NCBI RefSeq assembly: GCF_050948215.1 | Contig: NC_135152.1 | Location: 7,474,310 to 7,538,309 of the forward strand | DNA: 64,000 bases | Reading direction: 5' to 3' | Source: Halictus rubicundus | Lineage: Eukaryota; Arthropoda; Insecta; Hymenoptera; Halictidae | Shown: positions 17,166 through 30,300 of the stretch, one piece after another | Numbering within the stretch: the stretch's first letter is position 1 | Layout of the letters: each line of letters starts with the position of its first letter | The notes under the pieces: model-generated | Databases searched by the model: none | The model's input: the letters and a program-made list of their open reading frames with translations, nothing else | Told to the model about the DNA's origin: nothing | Program-made: the position numbers and the translations under genes

Positions 17166-18920
17166 TTTGGGTATTCACATATTTTTCAAAACGTAATAAA
17201 AGAATATATAACTCATGTAATTTTGACTATTTCTCCTTTTAAAAAATCGCACGTGTAAAATTTCAATAAATATATGTGTAAAATCCCAATGCAAAAGGTT
17301 TGGTAGTTTTTCAGAAAAAAATTCGTAAAAATTCATGTAAAAAGGGCCCCGAAAACAAGAATACCCTCTTCACACCAGAACCGTCGAACGAGTCGAGAAA
17401 ACTGGTTTCTAATTTGTTCGTTCGCCTTATACGCATTTGCTGCTCGGTAATGCCAGTGTTAAAAGTCGCAATTTACATTCGAGAGAACAATACGTGCAAA
17501 CTGGTTTCGCGAAAGTCTCGCTCGTTCTCCCCGTTCGTTACTCCTAAAAACAAAATCACTGACCCGTTAATTAGCAGAGAGACTCATTGGGCTGTCATTC
17601 GCGAGAAATCGAGTAGAAAACCCTCGGGATCCCTGCATTGTCTACATTGTCCGCGGATACAGTAGAAAAGAAAGACGTGATTCGATAATGAAATTGAACG
17701 GCGCGCGAGGCCGGACTCTGAAACAGAAAGTGTGCGCGCGTTAATGAACAATGGTTTCGGAGAGGTGCAGTCGCCGAGTAAAAAGTTAAGTGAGCGGAGC
17801 GTTGCTCGCTGGCCATCGTGGAACGCTTTCTTCGTCTCCTCTGAAAAGAAGGATCCGCGAGCGTGATCCGTGAAAAACAAAATTGCAGACTGGCGTGCAG
17901 AGGCGCTCCGTGAAAAACGTGCGAATCATCCAAACAATCTAGCTCGAAGGATGAGTCAGGACAGACACGACTCGACGCCGGATGAACCACCATCTGTTTT
18001 CTCATTTTATACGGTATATACCTACCTGCCGATTTTAATCGGTCGAAGGTTAATTGAATGTGCTTTCATGTTGTATGCTCGAGAAGCTTGTATCGCTCTG
18101 AGCCGTGTAACTTTATTCGTTATGCAATCTATTCCGCAACGCAGTGGCATGATCCAGATCGATTTCGCGGATGTTCGACTACTTGGGAAGCTCTGGTCAT
18201 TCATTACCTTTCTAATTCAAAGCAGAAAATTATATATCCTTCGCTGAAGATATTTGGGAGGGAATTATAATCGGATACTTCATGTCTCAACAATTGTAAG
18301 TTCAAAATAATGTAACAGTGTCCCCAAATGTCTCTAATGGTATGTTTCCCACCCATTTTTCTCTCGAATGCACAAGATCCGCACCGATACTGCATTCTCT
18401 CGTGGATTTCAAACGCAAACAGCGCACGATAGCAGCAAGACGAGGCGAAAATCGTTCTCTAATCTCCGATCATGGGCTTGAGCCTCGCTTAGGCGATTTT
18501 ATTCGATGCGAGGAGCACGAAGCTCGTCCTCGAACGGTCTCGCACATTCTTCCTTCGGTATTCCGTGGCCGATGCACACGTTGCACACGCGGCTTTGTAT
18601 TCCATGCTCGTTTCCCGCTCACACGTCGCCGACGCTCAGATTCTCGTGAACCGTCCAGTGGAAAATGCGCGATATATCGATAAGCATCTCTCCTCGTAGA
18701 TCCTTTACCCCGTGAACGCGTGTACTGTGATTACGCGAAATTAATTGGCCGTGTTACATGCCACGGGGATACGCGCCCGTTTAGGTCAGGTTCAACACGG
18801 AACGACTTCGACTTTTTTTAGATCATCAGAATAAAGAAATTAAACATCAATTTTACGGTATAATCGATGCGTCTTTCCATCGCAGGAAAAATGAACGCGT
18901 GGGACCGGTTGGTAACGATT
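17166..18920. other. No gene recognised
   Basis: AT-rich with scattered short open frames on both strands. None has recognisable homology, and I see no splice-site support for any. No repeats beyond ordinary simple sequence were seen. Confidence 0.5.
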
Positions 18921-19310
18921 GGGAATGATTACCGATGCTTCGGTGAGAAATGTTTGTAAAAATGCATGAATGTACCTTAGATATGTGTAAATAAGTCTGT
19001 AAAGTTTTGTGAAAATATACTGCGCCGTTCGTTGGAAAAGAATTTCTAAAGCACACCCTTGCGAAATTGCTTGGGTTCGTACAGAGGGGTGGTTTGCTAT
19101 ATGAATAATTCCTAAAGTTGCGACAATAGTGGTCCATAAAAAATCATGAATCTAGTTTAGATATATATGAACAAGCCTGGAAAATTTCATAAAAATATAT
19201 TACGTTGTTTGTTAGAAAAAAATTGCCAATGCATACCCTCGCAGCAGGTTGTAAAGTTGCCTGCTCTCATCATGCATAGGGGTAGTTTCAGACCAGTCCA
19301 GAATGAGGAA
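18920..19310 (+). repeat. Two diverged units of the ~170 bp AAGTCTGTAAAGTTT repeat
   Basis: Unit order: TGAATAATT..., then CATGAATGTA, TTAGATATGTGTAAATAAGTC, GTAAAGTTTTGTGAAAATAT, GTTNGTTAGAAAAAAATT, then CACACCCTTGCG. The second unit begins about 19,101. Spacing is about 176 bp. The same family forms a four-unit cluster at 20,840-21,430. Confidence 0.8.
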
Positions 19311-20421
19311 TGAAGAAAGACCAATCGTATAGATTTACGAATGTTAACTTCTTCACGGAGCGTCGGATTAAAGATAGCCACTCAAAGGATTTCGCTGCGT
19401 CAGTATTTGCTTAGAGTCTTCGAGGATTATCCTTGCGTTCGAGAACTGTTATGGAGGATTTCAGGGATGAGCATGGTTCAATCACGAAAGCAAATGTGTC
19501 TGTGCACGCTTGCGTGAGGAAGACGTAATACTGTCGATTAGGTTTGTGCTGTTCGATAAATAGCTTCTGGTCACGAATGAGACGTGGAATTAAATCGATT
19601 AATAATTTTTTATTTGACGCGCTTATGGCTACTAGAACTGTAAACCACTCTAGCAATAAATAGCGTTACTGTTTTGCCATTCGATGAATAATAATGATGC
19701 TGATAATCATTTTATTCATACTAAACTGATCCGACAGCTACAATATTTAAATGCTTAGTAACTTATTAAATACAAATGATGCAACAAATATGTTGTATAA
19801 TGTTGCAATAATTTTTATTGACGCCCCACTTTTTACCCACGATGCGCATGTGGGTATCAAAGCAGCATAAAATCTGGTAATAAATAATGTGCAACTTGTG
19901 CGCAACTCAGCGAACAAACAAGACAGGTTTCACATGCACTGAATCAAAATCAACGAGGCAGACGAAGATAAGATAAACTAGCATCGCGTGTAGACGGAAA
20001 GTGAAACCGAAGGGTTGACAGGACAACCACGGCTTTTCCGGTGCATCGAGCTCCGAAAATCCCCCCCGAAAAATTCAAGGACCCGGTGCGTCGGAGGTGC
20101 AGTGAATTCTGAGTGACCCGAAGCGGAACAGGTGGCTATTCGTTTGTAAAAACGCGGCAGCCGTGTAATCCGTGTAAAGAGACGAGCGACGAGCCGTCAG
20201 AAAACAGTGAATTGGATCGAGACGATCTCTGGAAACGGCGGTCGAATACGCTTTTATGTCTTTATTAAAAGGGACCGAGTGTTCCAGCGGTCCCCGGGTT
20301 GTGTGCTGGCTCTCGAGGTCGACTGGTTCCGAGATAACAGGTAGCTCTCGATTGATCGACGGATCGCTAGTTTAGCCAGCATCGGCAGACTTTTCGACCG
20401 GTTATCTCTCGGACATCTCTT

Positions 20422-20424
<3 letters not shown>

Positions 20425-20463
<39 letters not shown>

Positions 20464-20475
20464 GAGGTAGAGAGA
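20425..20475 (+). repeat. (AG)n microsatellite
   Basis: A run of about 18 AG units followed by an interrupted GTAGAGGTAGAGAG tail. Confidence 0.95.
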
Positions 20476-20839
20476 GAATGCTTTTGACCGACTATGAAAC
20501 GCGTGTGAGACGTTGCCGGGATGAGACCAGGGCCCCCTGGTAATTGGTAGGTTCGAATTCCGGAGAGTTTTTTCGGGCCGAAGAACAGCCAGCATCCCTT
20601 TCGCGTAATTAATAGGTCTTTCGATGAAAGCCATGGAATCCCTGCTGGAGGCCCGACCCACCTTTTTTTCTCCCCGTGGCTCGCTCCTGCGGTCAGGGAT
20701 ACGGATACTGGTAGCGCGAAACTCGATCCAGTGAAATTCTTTTGTAAACGCTAACTTTGCCTAAGTGTCGCTTATTAACTTTTTGGGACCACTTGGTGCC
20801 CATCTGTTTACGGACATAATTACGGCTCGGTGCCCCGGT

Positions 20840-21430
20840 GAATAATTACCGATGCCTCGGAGATAGCTGTTTGTCAAAATTTATGAACGTAGCTTGAATA
20901 TGCGTAAGTAAGTCGGTAAAGTTTTGTGAAAATATATGGAGCCGTTTGTTAGAAAAAAATTGCTGAAGCGCACCCTTACAGCTAGTTAACAAGGGGGTGG
21001 TTTGCTTCCTTGCTGAATAATTTCTAAACTTGCAATACCTGTATGAATAATACTGAATGTAGCTTAGATGGCATATGAACAAGTCTGCAAAGTTTCATTT
21101 TAATATACTGTGTTGTTGATTGGAGCAAAAATTCCCAAAGATCCTCACGACAGGTTGAACATTCTCGGTGAATAACTACGTAAACTGTGCAGACAGTTGT
21201 CTATAAAAAATCATGAACGTAGCTTGGATATGTATGAACAAGTCTGCAGAGTTTCATAAAAATATATCGTTCGGTTTATCAGAAAGATATTGTTAAGTAA
21301 ACCCTTTGCCGTCGATAGTCTGCTTTCGTACGAACGGTTTGCTTCAATAACTACTAAACATTTGACGCTAAAATGGACAAAGAAGTCTGTAAAGTTTTAT
21401 GAACATGTACCGTTCAGTTTGTAAGGAAAA
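20840..21430 (+). repeat. Four diverged units of the ~170 bp AAGTCTGTAAAGTTT repeat
   Basis: Units begin near 20,846, 21,014, 21,169 and 21,346 (spacing 168, 155 and 177 bp). Each carries TGAATAA..., CATGAACGTAGCTTGGATAT, GAACAAGTCTGCARAGTTTC and a GTTTGTTAGAAAAAAATT-like block. Divergence between units is considerable, so the array is old. Confidence 0.82.
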
Positions 21431-23242
21431 AACTTGTCAATCTTTGAGATTCGCGTAGTTCAAAAACGCAATACTCCTGGCGCTCAGAACAATCAAAACT
21501 TAATTTCGTGTCTCCAGTGTCGAGCCTATCAGCGAACAACCATTCCCGCAACATCAAAAACATTATTACCGTCAGGACTGAAACGATTACACAAGCAAAT
21601 GAGTTTCTCAATCTCGAGGCTCGCCTTTCCGCGATTAATCGTCGCCAGAACGGCCAGGAGCGTGTGTAATAATTACACGACGGGGAATACTTTCGGCGAC
21701 CGATACGTTGCCATTACCATAATCGCGTTTCGGATCGGTCGGCCACGGTTTTCGAAGAATCCGTGTTTCGTCGAACAACCAGCCTGGGTCTCGTTCGAGC
21801 GAGTTTTATTGCGATTACGCACGGCTTCTCGTCCCTGGTCATGAAGGTCGGTCGAAATTAGGGTGGAATTATATTCTGGGAAGAAGGCGGAGAAGAAGAG
21901 TCCAGACAATGATTGCCTCGAGGTGTTTCGTGGCGAATACCGCACAATAGAACACGTTCTGTTGTACACCGTCATTTCATATCCAAAATGAGTCTTACAA
22001 TGGCGGACAACTGTATTCGCGCACCCTTTAACAGGAATAACATTTTTCAAATCGGACCGAACGATTGTAACTTTTTCGAGATGTTGGACGAATTAGTTTA
22101 TTAAAAAATGACTCGAGTTTACTTCGCTTTTCAAGAGGTTTGAATCTCTTTATTATTCGCGAAATACTATCTTTTAAATAATTGAACGTAGAGCCTTTTT
22201 CTTAATGTTTTCGAAATTTATCTGATCAAGGTTGCCCCATAAAATATATTAGTCGCGGTTCGGTTCGCTTTAATTTAATTTAATTTTCCCTTGTGAAATT
22301 TTCCCGAGCTTATCATTATTCATAAGTAGACTGCGGATTTGATGCCGTTAAGACAAAAATGAGTAGATGAAACGCAAAATAAAATAGTATTGTCCATGCA
22401 GCTTATGTTTCTTGAAATCGATGCATAAAATGTTCATTGTACCGCAAGCTTAGTATTAACTCGTTTTTCCATCGAAAAGCTCCGTTCGTTTCTGCCTTGA
22501 CGAATGAACACGCGAGAGACGCCGCGAAGACTATCACGACACTGTGTACACGGTCTGTGCCTGTACACAGGTGTGGGGTACATGTTTGTACTCGTGCTCA
22601 GGTGTGCACACGGTTCTCCAGTCTTTGTTCAAGGCTGCGAGACTCAGCCAGGTACAAGATCACGGCTGCGAGAGATCTTCTTGCGACTTTTTTAATTGAG
22701 ACACCGATCCCGGTCGGACGTTAACAACGCCGGTTGATGAGCCGCTTCGTGTAATTGTGATCGCGTCGATATTTTCCGTCGGGATTATTGCGTTCGCGGC
22801 GTGTCATCACGGTGAAATAATAATCGGTGTAATATGACCGTAATTGCGAACCCCGGTTTAACGGCGTCGTGTAATTTCTGGACGATTGAATAGATTTTGA
22901 CCGTTTCACCTGGGATGCGTTCTGAAGCTGGTGGTTTCTGCATTTGCGTTTACGCACGTCCCAAATATTCGTTAAAATACATTTTAATCTTAAGTCGTTA
23001 TCATCTTGATCAAATCTGTGAACCTATCCAAGACATAAAAATTAAAGTTGGATATGGAGGAGATAGAAAACATCCCCTAACAATTTTACCTATTCTCCTG
23101 AATTCTGATTGTTCGTAAACAAATTCTTATCCATTATATTCGTGAAGAGTCTATGAAAGAAACTCTCATTATTTTAAAATCTCGGTACTCGACGGTTACC
23201 TTATAAAAACGACAAGGCTGTATTTACTTAGATTTTGTGCAA
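21431..23242. other. No gene recognised
   Basis: Short open frames only. A GTAGACTGCGGATTT motif at 22,326 is shared with two stan introns. No splice-supported gene model is visible. Confidence 0.5.
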
Positions 23243-23602
23243 TTTTGATTGTAACACGTGCTTGAATAGTAGCAACTTGATAATTTCAATAATTGTAGAA
23301 TATTTTGATTGTAACATGTGCTTGAATAGTAGCAACTTGATAATTTCAATAATTGTAGAATATTTAGATTGTAACATGTGCTTGAATAGTAGCAACTTGA
23401 TAATTTCAATAATTGTAGAATATTTAGATTGTAACATGTGCTTGAATAGTAGCAACTTGATAATTTCAATAATTGTAGAATATTTAGATTGTAACATGTG
23501 CTTGAATAGTAGCAACTTGATAATTTCAATAATTGTAGAATATTTAGATTGTAACATGTGCTTGAATAGTAGCAACTTGATAATTTCAATAATTGTAGAA
23601 TA
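23243..23602 (+). repeat. 60 bp minisatellite, six near-identical head-to-tail copies
   Basis: The unit runs from TTGATTGTAACATGTGCTTG to GTAGAATATT and is exactly 60 bp. Six copies differ at only one or two positions: CACGTG against CATGTG in copy 1, and TTTT against TTTA at the junction of later copies. Because 60 is a multiple of three and the unit lacks stops in three frames, long periodic open frames appear on both strands. These are a by-product, not evidence of a gene. Confidence 0.97.
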
Positions 23603-26600
23603 AATAATATGTAACCAGTCATTTGACCGGCAGTTGTTATTCAGTGTTAAAAATCCTCGTCCGCTCGCTAACCCCTCCGCCGACACCGATAAAAATAGTC
23701 ATTTTCCACCCCATTCGCCATCACGACATCGATCAGGACGCTTCTCCTAAAAGATCGTCCCGTGTCATCGCTCTCCTGGGCAGCGATGACCGACAGTCTA
23801 GCTGAGAATTCAATGACGCACGCCGGCGCGCTATACCGTATTGTATAATACTGTATATTCCCGGATAGACAGCGCCTCTCCTCTCCTTTTTCCGATAACA
23901 CCGCTCACCGTTACGCGAATATAGTTTCTCCGGCAGCGTAACGGTGGTTATTGTAAAACCGCCACGGAATAAACTGCTCGTCCGTGGCGAACGTTCCAGG
24001 TGAATTCATCATCGACACTGTTCGATGGTCCCTAGAAAAACCGCGTTGCCACCGCGAATTCAGGCGGCCTCGATGACGCCGAGTCATCCGATGGAAAGTG
24101 TCGTTTCCTCGAGGTACAGCGAAAGGAAACTGAAAGCGTGCAAATGCGTGAACGGAGATGTTGCCATTCGCGAAAACGTATGAATATCTTCAACGAGTAT
24201 CTTCGCCACCTTACGAGACTCGCCTTCTACGTTTATGGCAAAAGCAACGGTCGTTCGGAGTCGCTTTTCGATTTGGACGACACGGTTTTGCTACTGCGTT
24301 GATTACTGTAATGGTTCTCGCCTGAGTAGATATCCGTGCTGTATAACAGATGTCTCAACAACGGTTCTTCATTACTATTACACTGCCTGTGTGCGGTTAC
24401 AACGCAGACGTGCACGTCGAATGCAAGAAAACAGAATTTATATGTACTGTTGAATTATTTTCAGCTTAGTACAATTACTCGGAAAAAAGCAAATGTTTAT
24501 GCAGCTCCTATAGCCTGAAATTACTGCAGACAATTTTTATCTTGGATGAAAATCTGCAATGTAATCACTAGATGGGCAGGTGCAATTTAAAACAGAGAGC
24601 AGATTGCCGACGTATTGTTTCCAACATATTAAAATGTTTAGTTAGCTCGTGTATCTTGTAATTGATTTGATTTTGAAAAACCAAAATTGCGAGAAATCTA
24701 CGTAAATTCTATCACCCACAATCAAGATATAACATCGAAATAAGTTAATTTTCGCAACGCAGTCGAACAAGCTGATCGGGGACCAAGGGGCATCGAAATA
24801 ACCACTTCAGGGCCCCGGAAATCGGGGTCCATCGACGGAATTAAGCGGTGATCGCGTTATCGCGGGGCCCGAGGATTTCTCGGGTGGTTTTTAATTAAGA
24901 TACTCACGAATTTTCGGATTCCGCGGGCGCAGTCGTAAGAACGGGAACGTTAATTTACAGGCCTTAAAGACGGCCGCGTGCGCGCGTACGAGCGTGAAAT
25001 GTATTCGCCTAAGTAAACCCGTTCGAAGGGGGGCCCAGGGAAGAGGGCCCGGCTCTCATGCTGTGGGAACAGGTTTCAGAAAATTGACCGTTCCACCGTA
25101 GGACCTTTATCTGCGGTTAGCATCTACCTTCGAGTTGTCGAAGAGACCTACGAAGGGAACTGATCGGGGCGGGGGGAGGCCCTTCTCCGATTTTTCGGTG
25201 AAAGGGCCCACCTACCCCTCGGATAACGGAAACCGAACACATCACGCTACTGTTCCACAGATTTTTCTGAAGTTTCGAGGATCCCGGGTTTATTGAAAAA
25301 TTCATCGGCGATTTATCTTTATGGGGTACCGTAAAATTTTTTTATCGCCTCTCTTTCGCTCGGATAGTGGAATTTATGGACGATGATTTCCACCTTCGTG
25401 TCTGTCTGGATTATGCACGGGCTATCGGAAGGTAGAAAAAAAAAAGTTGTAATTAAATGCATGATGAATATAATCGTCCCTCTTCTAGGAAATGATGAAT
25501 AATAAAGATGTTCCAATCACTGCAATCGGTGCGAGGGGTTGAAGACATTTTGTTCAGACTGGACGAAGACCGCGAAGAGCGACGAAGATTGGAGATTTAC
25601 CGCAGACAATCGGTGGGCGGCCGAAGCCGCGATAATCGCGTGTACTATATGGAACGTGAAATCGGCGGAGAGCGTTCGCGTGCAGAATTTCCGCGTCGTC
25701 TCCGCGAACCTGGGCAGTCTTGCCGCATTATATCGAGTCGAGTAGACCGAGGGGGGCGCACGATAACGTGGAGAGAAGAGAGGGTGCGCACTGCGTTGCT
25801 CGAGAAAAGTCATCCTTCTCTAACCCCCGTTCGCCCTCGCAATCAGGGGTGAGTGACTCACGTTCCGCAGCTTCGACGCCGACAGTCGTCGGGACAAATA
25901 TTGATTCGCCGGGGCCGAGGGAAACTACCCGGTGTACTGTACACCCCTCTGCTACACCCCTCTGCAACCCTCCAAGTCTCGCCCTCGTATCTAAATTTTT
26001 CTAGAGCGCGCACACGCCACTCTTCGGGCTTCTTATTCGAATCGGACGGGTCTTCCGCCTCGTGTTACACCCCTTCCTGATCCGTAAACGATCTTCGATG
26101 TATCGAGCGACCTCCCGAAGACGGCACAAGTATAATAATGGTAGCCCGACGTCTTTATTGTGTATTCGAAGATTCGACCGGTAATTGGAGGCCTGGTGGC
26201 TTTGGGGTCGCCAGGAATTTTGTAAATCGATGAGAATTTTGTACTCGTCTTGTATCTTGTTGTATTTGTTGGACAATTTATCTGAAAGTTGTACGGAATC
26301 TTAAGACCTTAAAATCTCGAACAGAATCTATTAAATATGGATATTGGAGAACACATAGGCATACAATAGATATTAATTTTATTTTTCTTAAAATAAATTA
26401 GAGAGAAGTTAATAAAATAGAAGAACTCTGTTGTTGGATTGCTTAGTAAATTAATCGAAGAATATTTCTCAGAATGCTGGAATGTTGTAAATAATCGTGT
26501 TTGCGCCAACAATCATTCGTCGCTCGATTAGCCTGGAATTTTTCACGATACATTGTGTTACAAGATTGAGGGTTGTTGGTAAGGGTTGAAACCAGGAGAC

Positions 26601-27214
26601 GAAGAAAAGTGAGAATATTTATGCACATAATCCAGAATTATTAAATTAATACGAAGATAGCAATTACACGTACTCTTGTTAACCGTGTAATGATGTTCCC
26701 AGAAGAATAATGTTGACTTTTATCTAGACATGAATTCAACCGAGTTTAGGTTTTAATTTGACTGAATTTTATATGAAATTGAGTCTGCTCCCAACGCGCG
26801 TACCATAACTTAATGGGATATGCGAGAATAGCGTGAATGGACGAGGATGGATAGAATTTTTTTAATGAAGTGACGTGTAATGTATTCTTATAATCGGTCG
26901 ACGACTGATCAAACACGTTCATAAATTATCTCGTGCGGAAATACGAGAGAGACTCCACACGTGATGAAAACGCCAAAAAATATTGTCCGAGGAATGAAAT
27001 ATTACCAAGTCACGCAAAATGTCAGGAATGTCCTTCTGGCAGATAAACGTTCGGAGGAAATACATATGCACACACGCAGCTTCTTTGGTTGCTCTCTTCC
27101 GGCGAGAGGCTAGCCTACGAAATAACTGAGATTACCATCGCCGGTGAAATTACTATAGTAAACTTTCTTCGAACCCGCCGGTTGCCTATGGAAATCCTCC
27201 ATATCGTTTTTCAG
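23603..27214. other. No gene recognised
   Basis: Mixed AT-rich and GC-rich sequence. A 114-codon plus-strand frame at 25,508-25,852 ends at a consensus-like donor (GGGTGAGTGA) but has no recognisable domain. Otherwise I see nothing to annotate. Confidence 0.5.
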
Positions 27215-27432
27215 TACAAATTAGCAATTCCACTTGCCCTATAATAAAAATTGTTTATTTTACTGGCTCTACAATACAAATTACACGCAGTAGTTTCTTT
27301 GCGAGAATTATTGTTTATTCTACGGGCACTACAGTACAAAAAATTGTTCATACTAGTTGCCCTACAATAATAATTGCCATTCTACTGGCCCTGAAATCAA
27401 AATTATTTATTCTACTGCCCCCAAAATGAAAA
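27215..27432 (+). repeat. Degenerate AT-rich tandem repeat (units about 35-55 bp)
   Basis: Variants of TTGTTTATTCTACTGGCCCT followed by ACAATACAAATT recur about five times with frequent indels, for example at 27,231, 27,250, 27,311, 27,358 and 27,380. An old minisatellite. Confidence 0.6.
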
Positions 27433-28440
27433 TGTATAATAATACTAAATAATAAGGTAAAAATTATACATAGTTGATTATTTTACTATATTCTAATTGA
27501 GAATAATAAATACAATCGATCTGGAGGCCATTTTGAAATAAGTAGATACAGTGTACTCAACAGTAAGACTACCACGTGGGTCAAAATGACTCACGTAATT
27601 TTGAATTTTCTATTTTATAGCTATTGATATTATAAATCCGCTCCTGTTTAAAGTTATTCAGTCAATGTAAAATTCAACAAATGCACCCTTCTAACGTCTA
27701 TAAAGAACTGAGAATGAGTCATTCTGATTCATTTTATTAAACCAGTCAGAAACTATCACAGTAGTTCGAGTGTAAAAAAGAAATCACTGTTCAATGATTC
27801 TGAAAAATCTGCCATTTTTCTATAAGTTAAAATTTTTCAAAACAGGGGATTAAAATGTTCGAATTCTGGCGGCTAATTTGAATTGCTGCTTGACCCACCG
27901 GAGTCAATAGAAACAGTACTAAATTCTCTTATAAAGCTATTAAATAGCTGAATAAAATTGCAAATGGTCCCAAAAAAAATTCCTACTACATACTCCTATT
28001 CCCTATTAACTCAGTAAAAAAATAGCCAACAGCCTATCTTAAATCCCATCAGAAATAAATCGCCAACGGTCCGAAGGATGACCAAACATGTCCACGTCAA
28101 AAAGGTTAGAATATATTAACCGGTGCGTTCGCAAATGTTACTGCACTGAACAGTGCGTGCTCGGGGTTCTCACAAGCCGGGGTAGCGGCTATAAGGTAGT
28201 CAGACTTACAGCGATGAATAAAAAGAGGGACGAAAAAGCAGTGGCTTCCCGGTCGTTAGCGACGGGGGTTACAGGCAAAAGCCCACCAGAAAATAATTGT
28301 AGCGGGGACTCGTTACACGGGTGCATAGTCTTGCTAATTAAAGAACGCTGGTTGTTCCCATCGTGAGAAAACGCCGGTTACCGCCGCCGGCAGAAAAATC
28401 GAGAGACGACGAGAATGTGCCATTCGAAAGGGTCACTCAC

Positions 28441-28900
28441 CGTCCCGCCAAGGTCGCCTCTCTTCTCAGATTTGTCACATCTCGAGTCACGCCCAGCCTC
28501 TTTCCCGTAATCCTTGAATCCCTTTACGCGAAAAACTGTCACTGTTCCACAGGAGCACCGGGGAAATTTTTTGTTGTTGCCGTTTTTAAAGGACGCACAA
28601 CGGACGCACAAAACACACCGCACAAACCGCCGACGACGTGCACGCTGTTCAGCTGCTCTCTCGGCAGCGTCCCGACTACTACGAACCAGTCCACGCACGC
28701 ACGAACCAGTCTTACATGCGAGCGTAGTAGAAGTAGAGGGCGACTACCTGCGACCGTGTGTCTCGACATTGACTTCGGGCCACGATCGAACACGACCACG
28801 ATCCACGCCGAGGAAAACGATCCACGGATCACGCATCTCTCGATCCCCACTTTCCTTCAACCAACAAGACTCCAGAGTGATTGTTCTCTTTTAGATGCCT
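28441..28900 (-). promoter_or_regulatory. Candidate distal promoter/5' leader exon of stan
   Basis: A GC-rich, CpG-rich block of about 460 bp stands out from AT-rich surroundings. It ends on the minus strand at a strong splice donor (GACG then GTGAGTGAC, donor at 28440-28439). No coding sequence is recognised. Its position and strand would suit a stan transcription start with a first intron of roughly 16 kb, a common layout for this gene, but nothing in the sequence proves the link. It could equally be a leader of a divergent or non-coding transcript. Confidence 0.3.
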
Positions 28901-30300
28901 GAAGCGTTATTATTGGGATGCCATTTTCTATTATAATACAGGGAAATGTGTAAGAGCTTGTTAGTAATTGTTTATTTTTAAGCAGTTTCGTTTCGAGAAG
29001 GATGACTATTGGGCGAGGGATGAAATAAAGCACATTTGCCCTGCTCTCATTTGACCGATGAAAATCATCAAAACGGTTACAATCATTAAAACTTCGCTCT
29101 CTTGAATAATCTCCTAAAAGGAAAATAAGTGGGGCATGAACAATATAAATGTTCAGCGGTTACAAACAATGTTATTCATTGTTTCCGTTAGGCTGAAAGA
29201 CAATTGAAAGGCAAAAAGTTTAGAATTAATTAAGAAACGATCACGTGAACCGGTACTACATTAATGTAAAAGCTTTCAATCGTTTATTACTGCTGGCTGT
29301 GAATCTAATCTAATGTGTTAGGTACTCTCTCATTAAGCTGTGATGCCTTCTAAAACTATCCCGAGTTTTCGAAACTTTTTTCTTACGAATTTCAAATTGT
29401 TCATCAATAAATACAAATAAAATATTGTCTACGCAGTTAATAGTTCGCCTTAATTTAATTATTAGAGAAAATTGTCTAATCTAAGACTAACTGCAAGATT
29501 TGTGAAGGCTGGTTGCAATGAGACGTTGCGATGCCAGAGCAGCCCAAGACATCAAACTTACAATCCATGTTTGTAGTTCATAATGTATTCAAATTATTCT
29601 TGTCTCGTTAAATAAATCAGTGGCGAATTATTTCGAAAGTGCTTTAATCGAGCACGACTAATGAACTGCTTTCTATGCACTAAGCGCAAAAACGTTCCAC
29701 AATAATTACCGTTAAACACGCTATCCTGTCGTAAGATAATTCTAGTATCGATTACGAGATACGATTGTCACATTTAATTCCTTTTTCTGCAACACCGATA
29801 AAAGATCGAAAACTTAAAAGCACTTTCGGTTGCTTACAAAAGTCGAACATGTTTTGCGGAACCGTTAATATGATCACGATTAGTGATCATTGAGCTACTC
29901 ACTGAGAAGTCTATTATTAATAATAATCTTCAATGATAAAAATGAAAGTCGAACACGTACGGTTAAAAATCGAAGAAAATCGAGGAACACAGGCACGCAG
30001 CTTGCTGCCATCGGTAGCGTCGGCGACTGTTGCAAACTCTCTCCTGCACGTGCAAGAACTACAAACACGTTTAAACAGTCGTGTGTATGTAAGAATCCAT
30101 AGTAGTCGACCTTTTATAGACGATAATTTCCGTCACGTATGCGTACAAACGACACAGTATCTCGTACAATTTATTCCCGTTTGATTCTACCAAATTTTTG
30201 ACAAATATTCGCACTGTAAAATGGAATATAAAATGTGTTTTCGACAGAAAAATTTTGAATTAAATGACGGTAATACCGAGTCGGCGCTACTTTCATTTTC
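28901..30300. other. No gene recognised
   Basis: AT-rich intergenic sequence between the GC-rich block and the CFAP69 promoter region. No repeats of note and no plausible coding frames. Confidence 0.5.

Noticed and set aside
23243..23602. CRISPR-like array
   Set aside because: Repeats are contiguous with no unique spacers, and the genome is animal. It is a minisatellite.
23224..23686. Three long periodic open frames on both strands
   Set aside because: They are automatic products of a 60 bp stop-free repeat unit, not independent genes.
25508..25852. 114-codon plus-strand frame ending at a good donor (GGGTGAGTGA)
   Set aside because: No domain similarity, highly charged composition, and no acceptor-linked continuation found. 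It could be an exon, but the support is too thin.
28363..28902. 179-codon plus-strand frame
   Set aside because: It coincides with a GC-rich block better explained as non-coding leader/promoter. No domain, and a competing minus-strand splice donor lies inside it.
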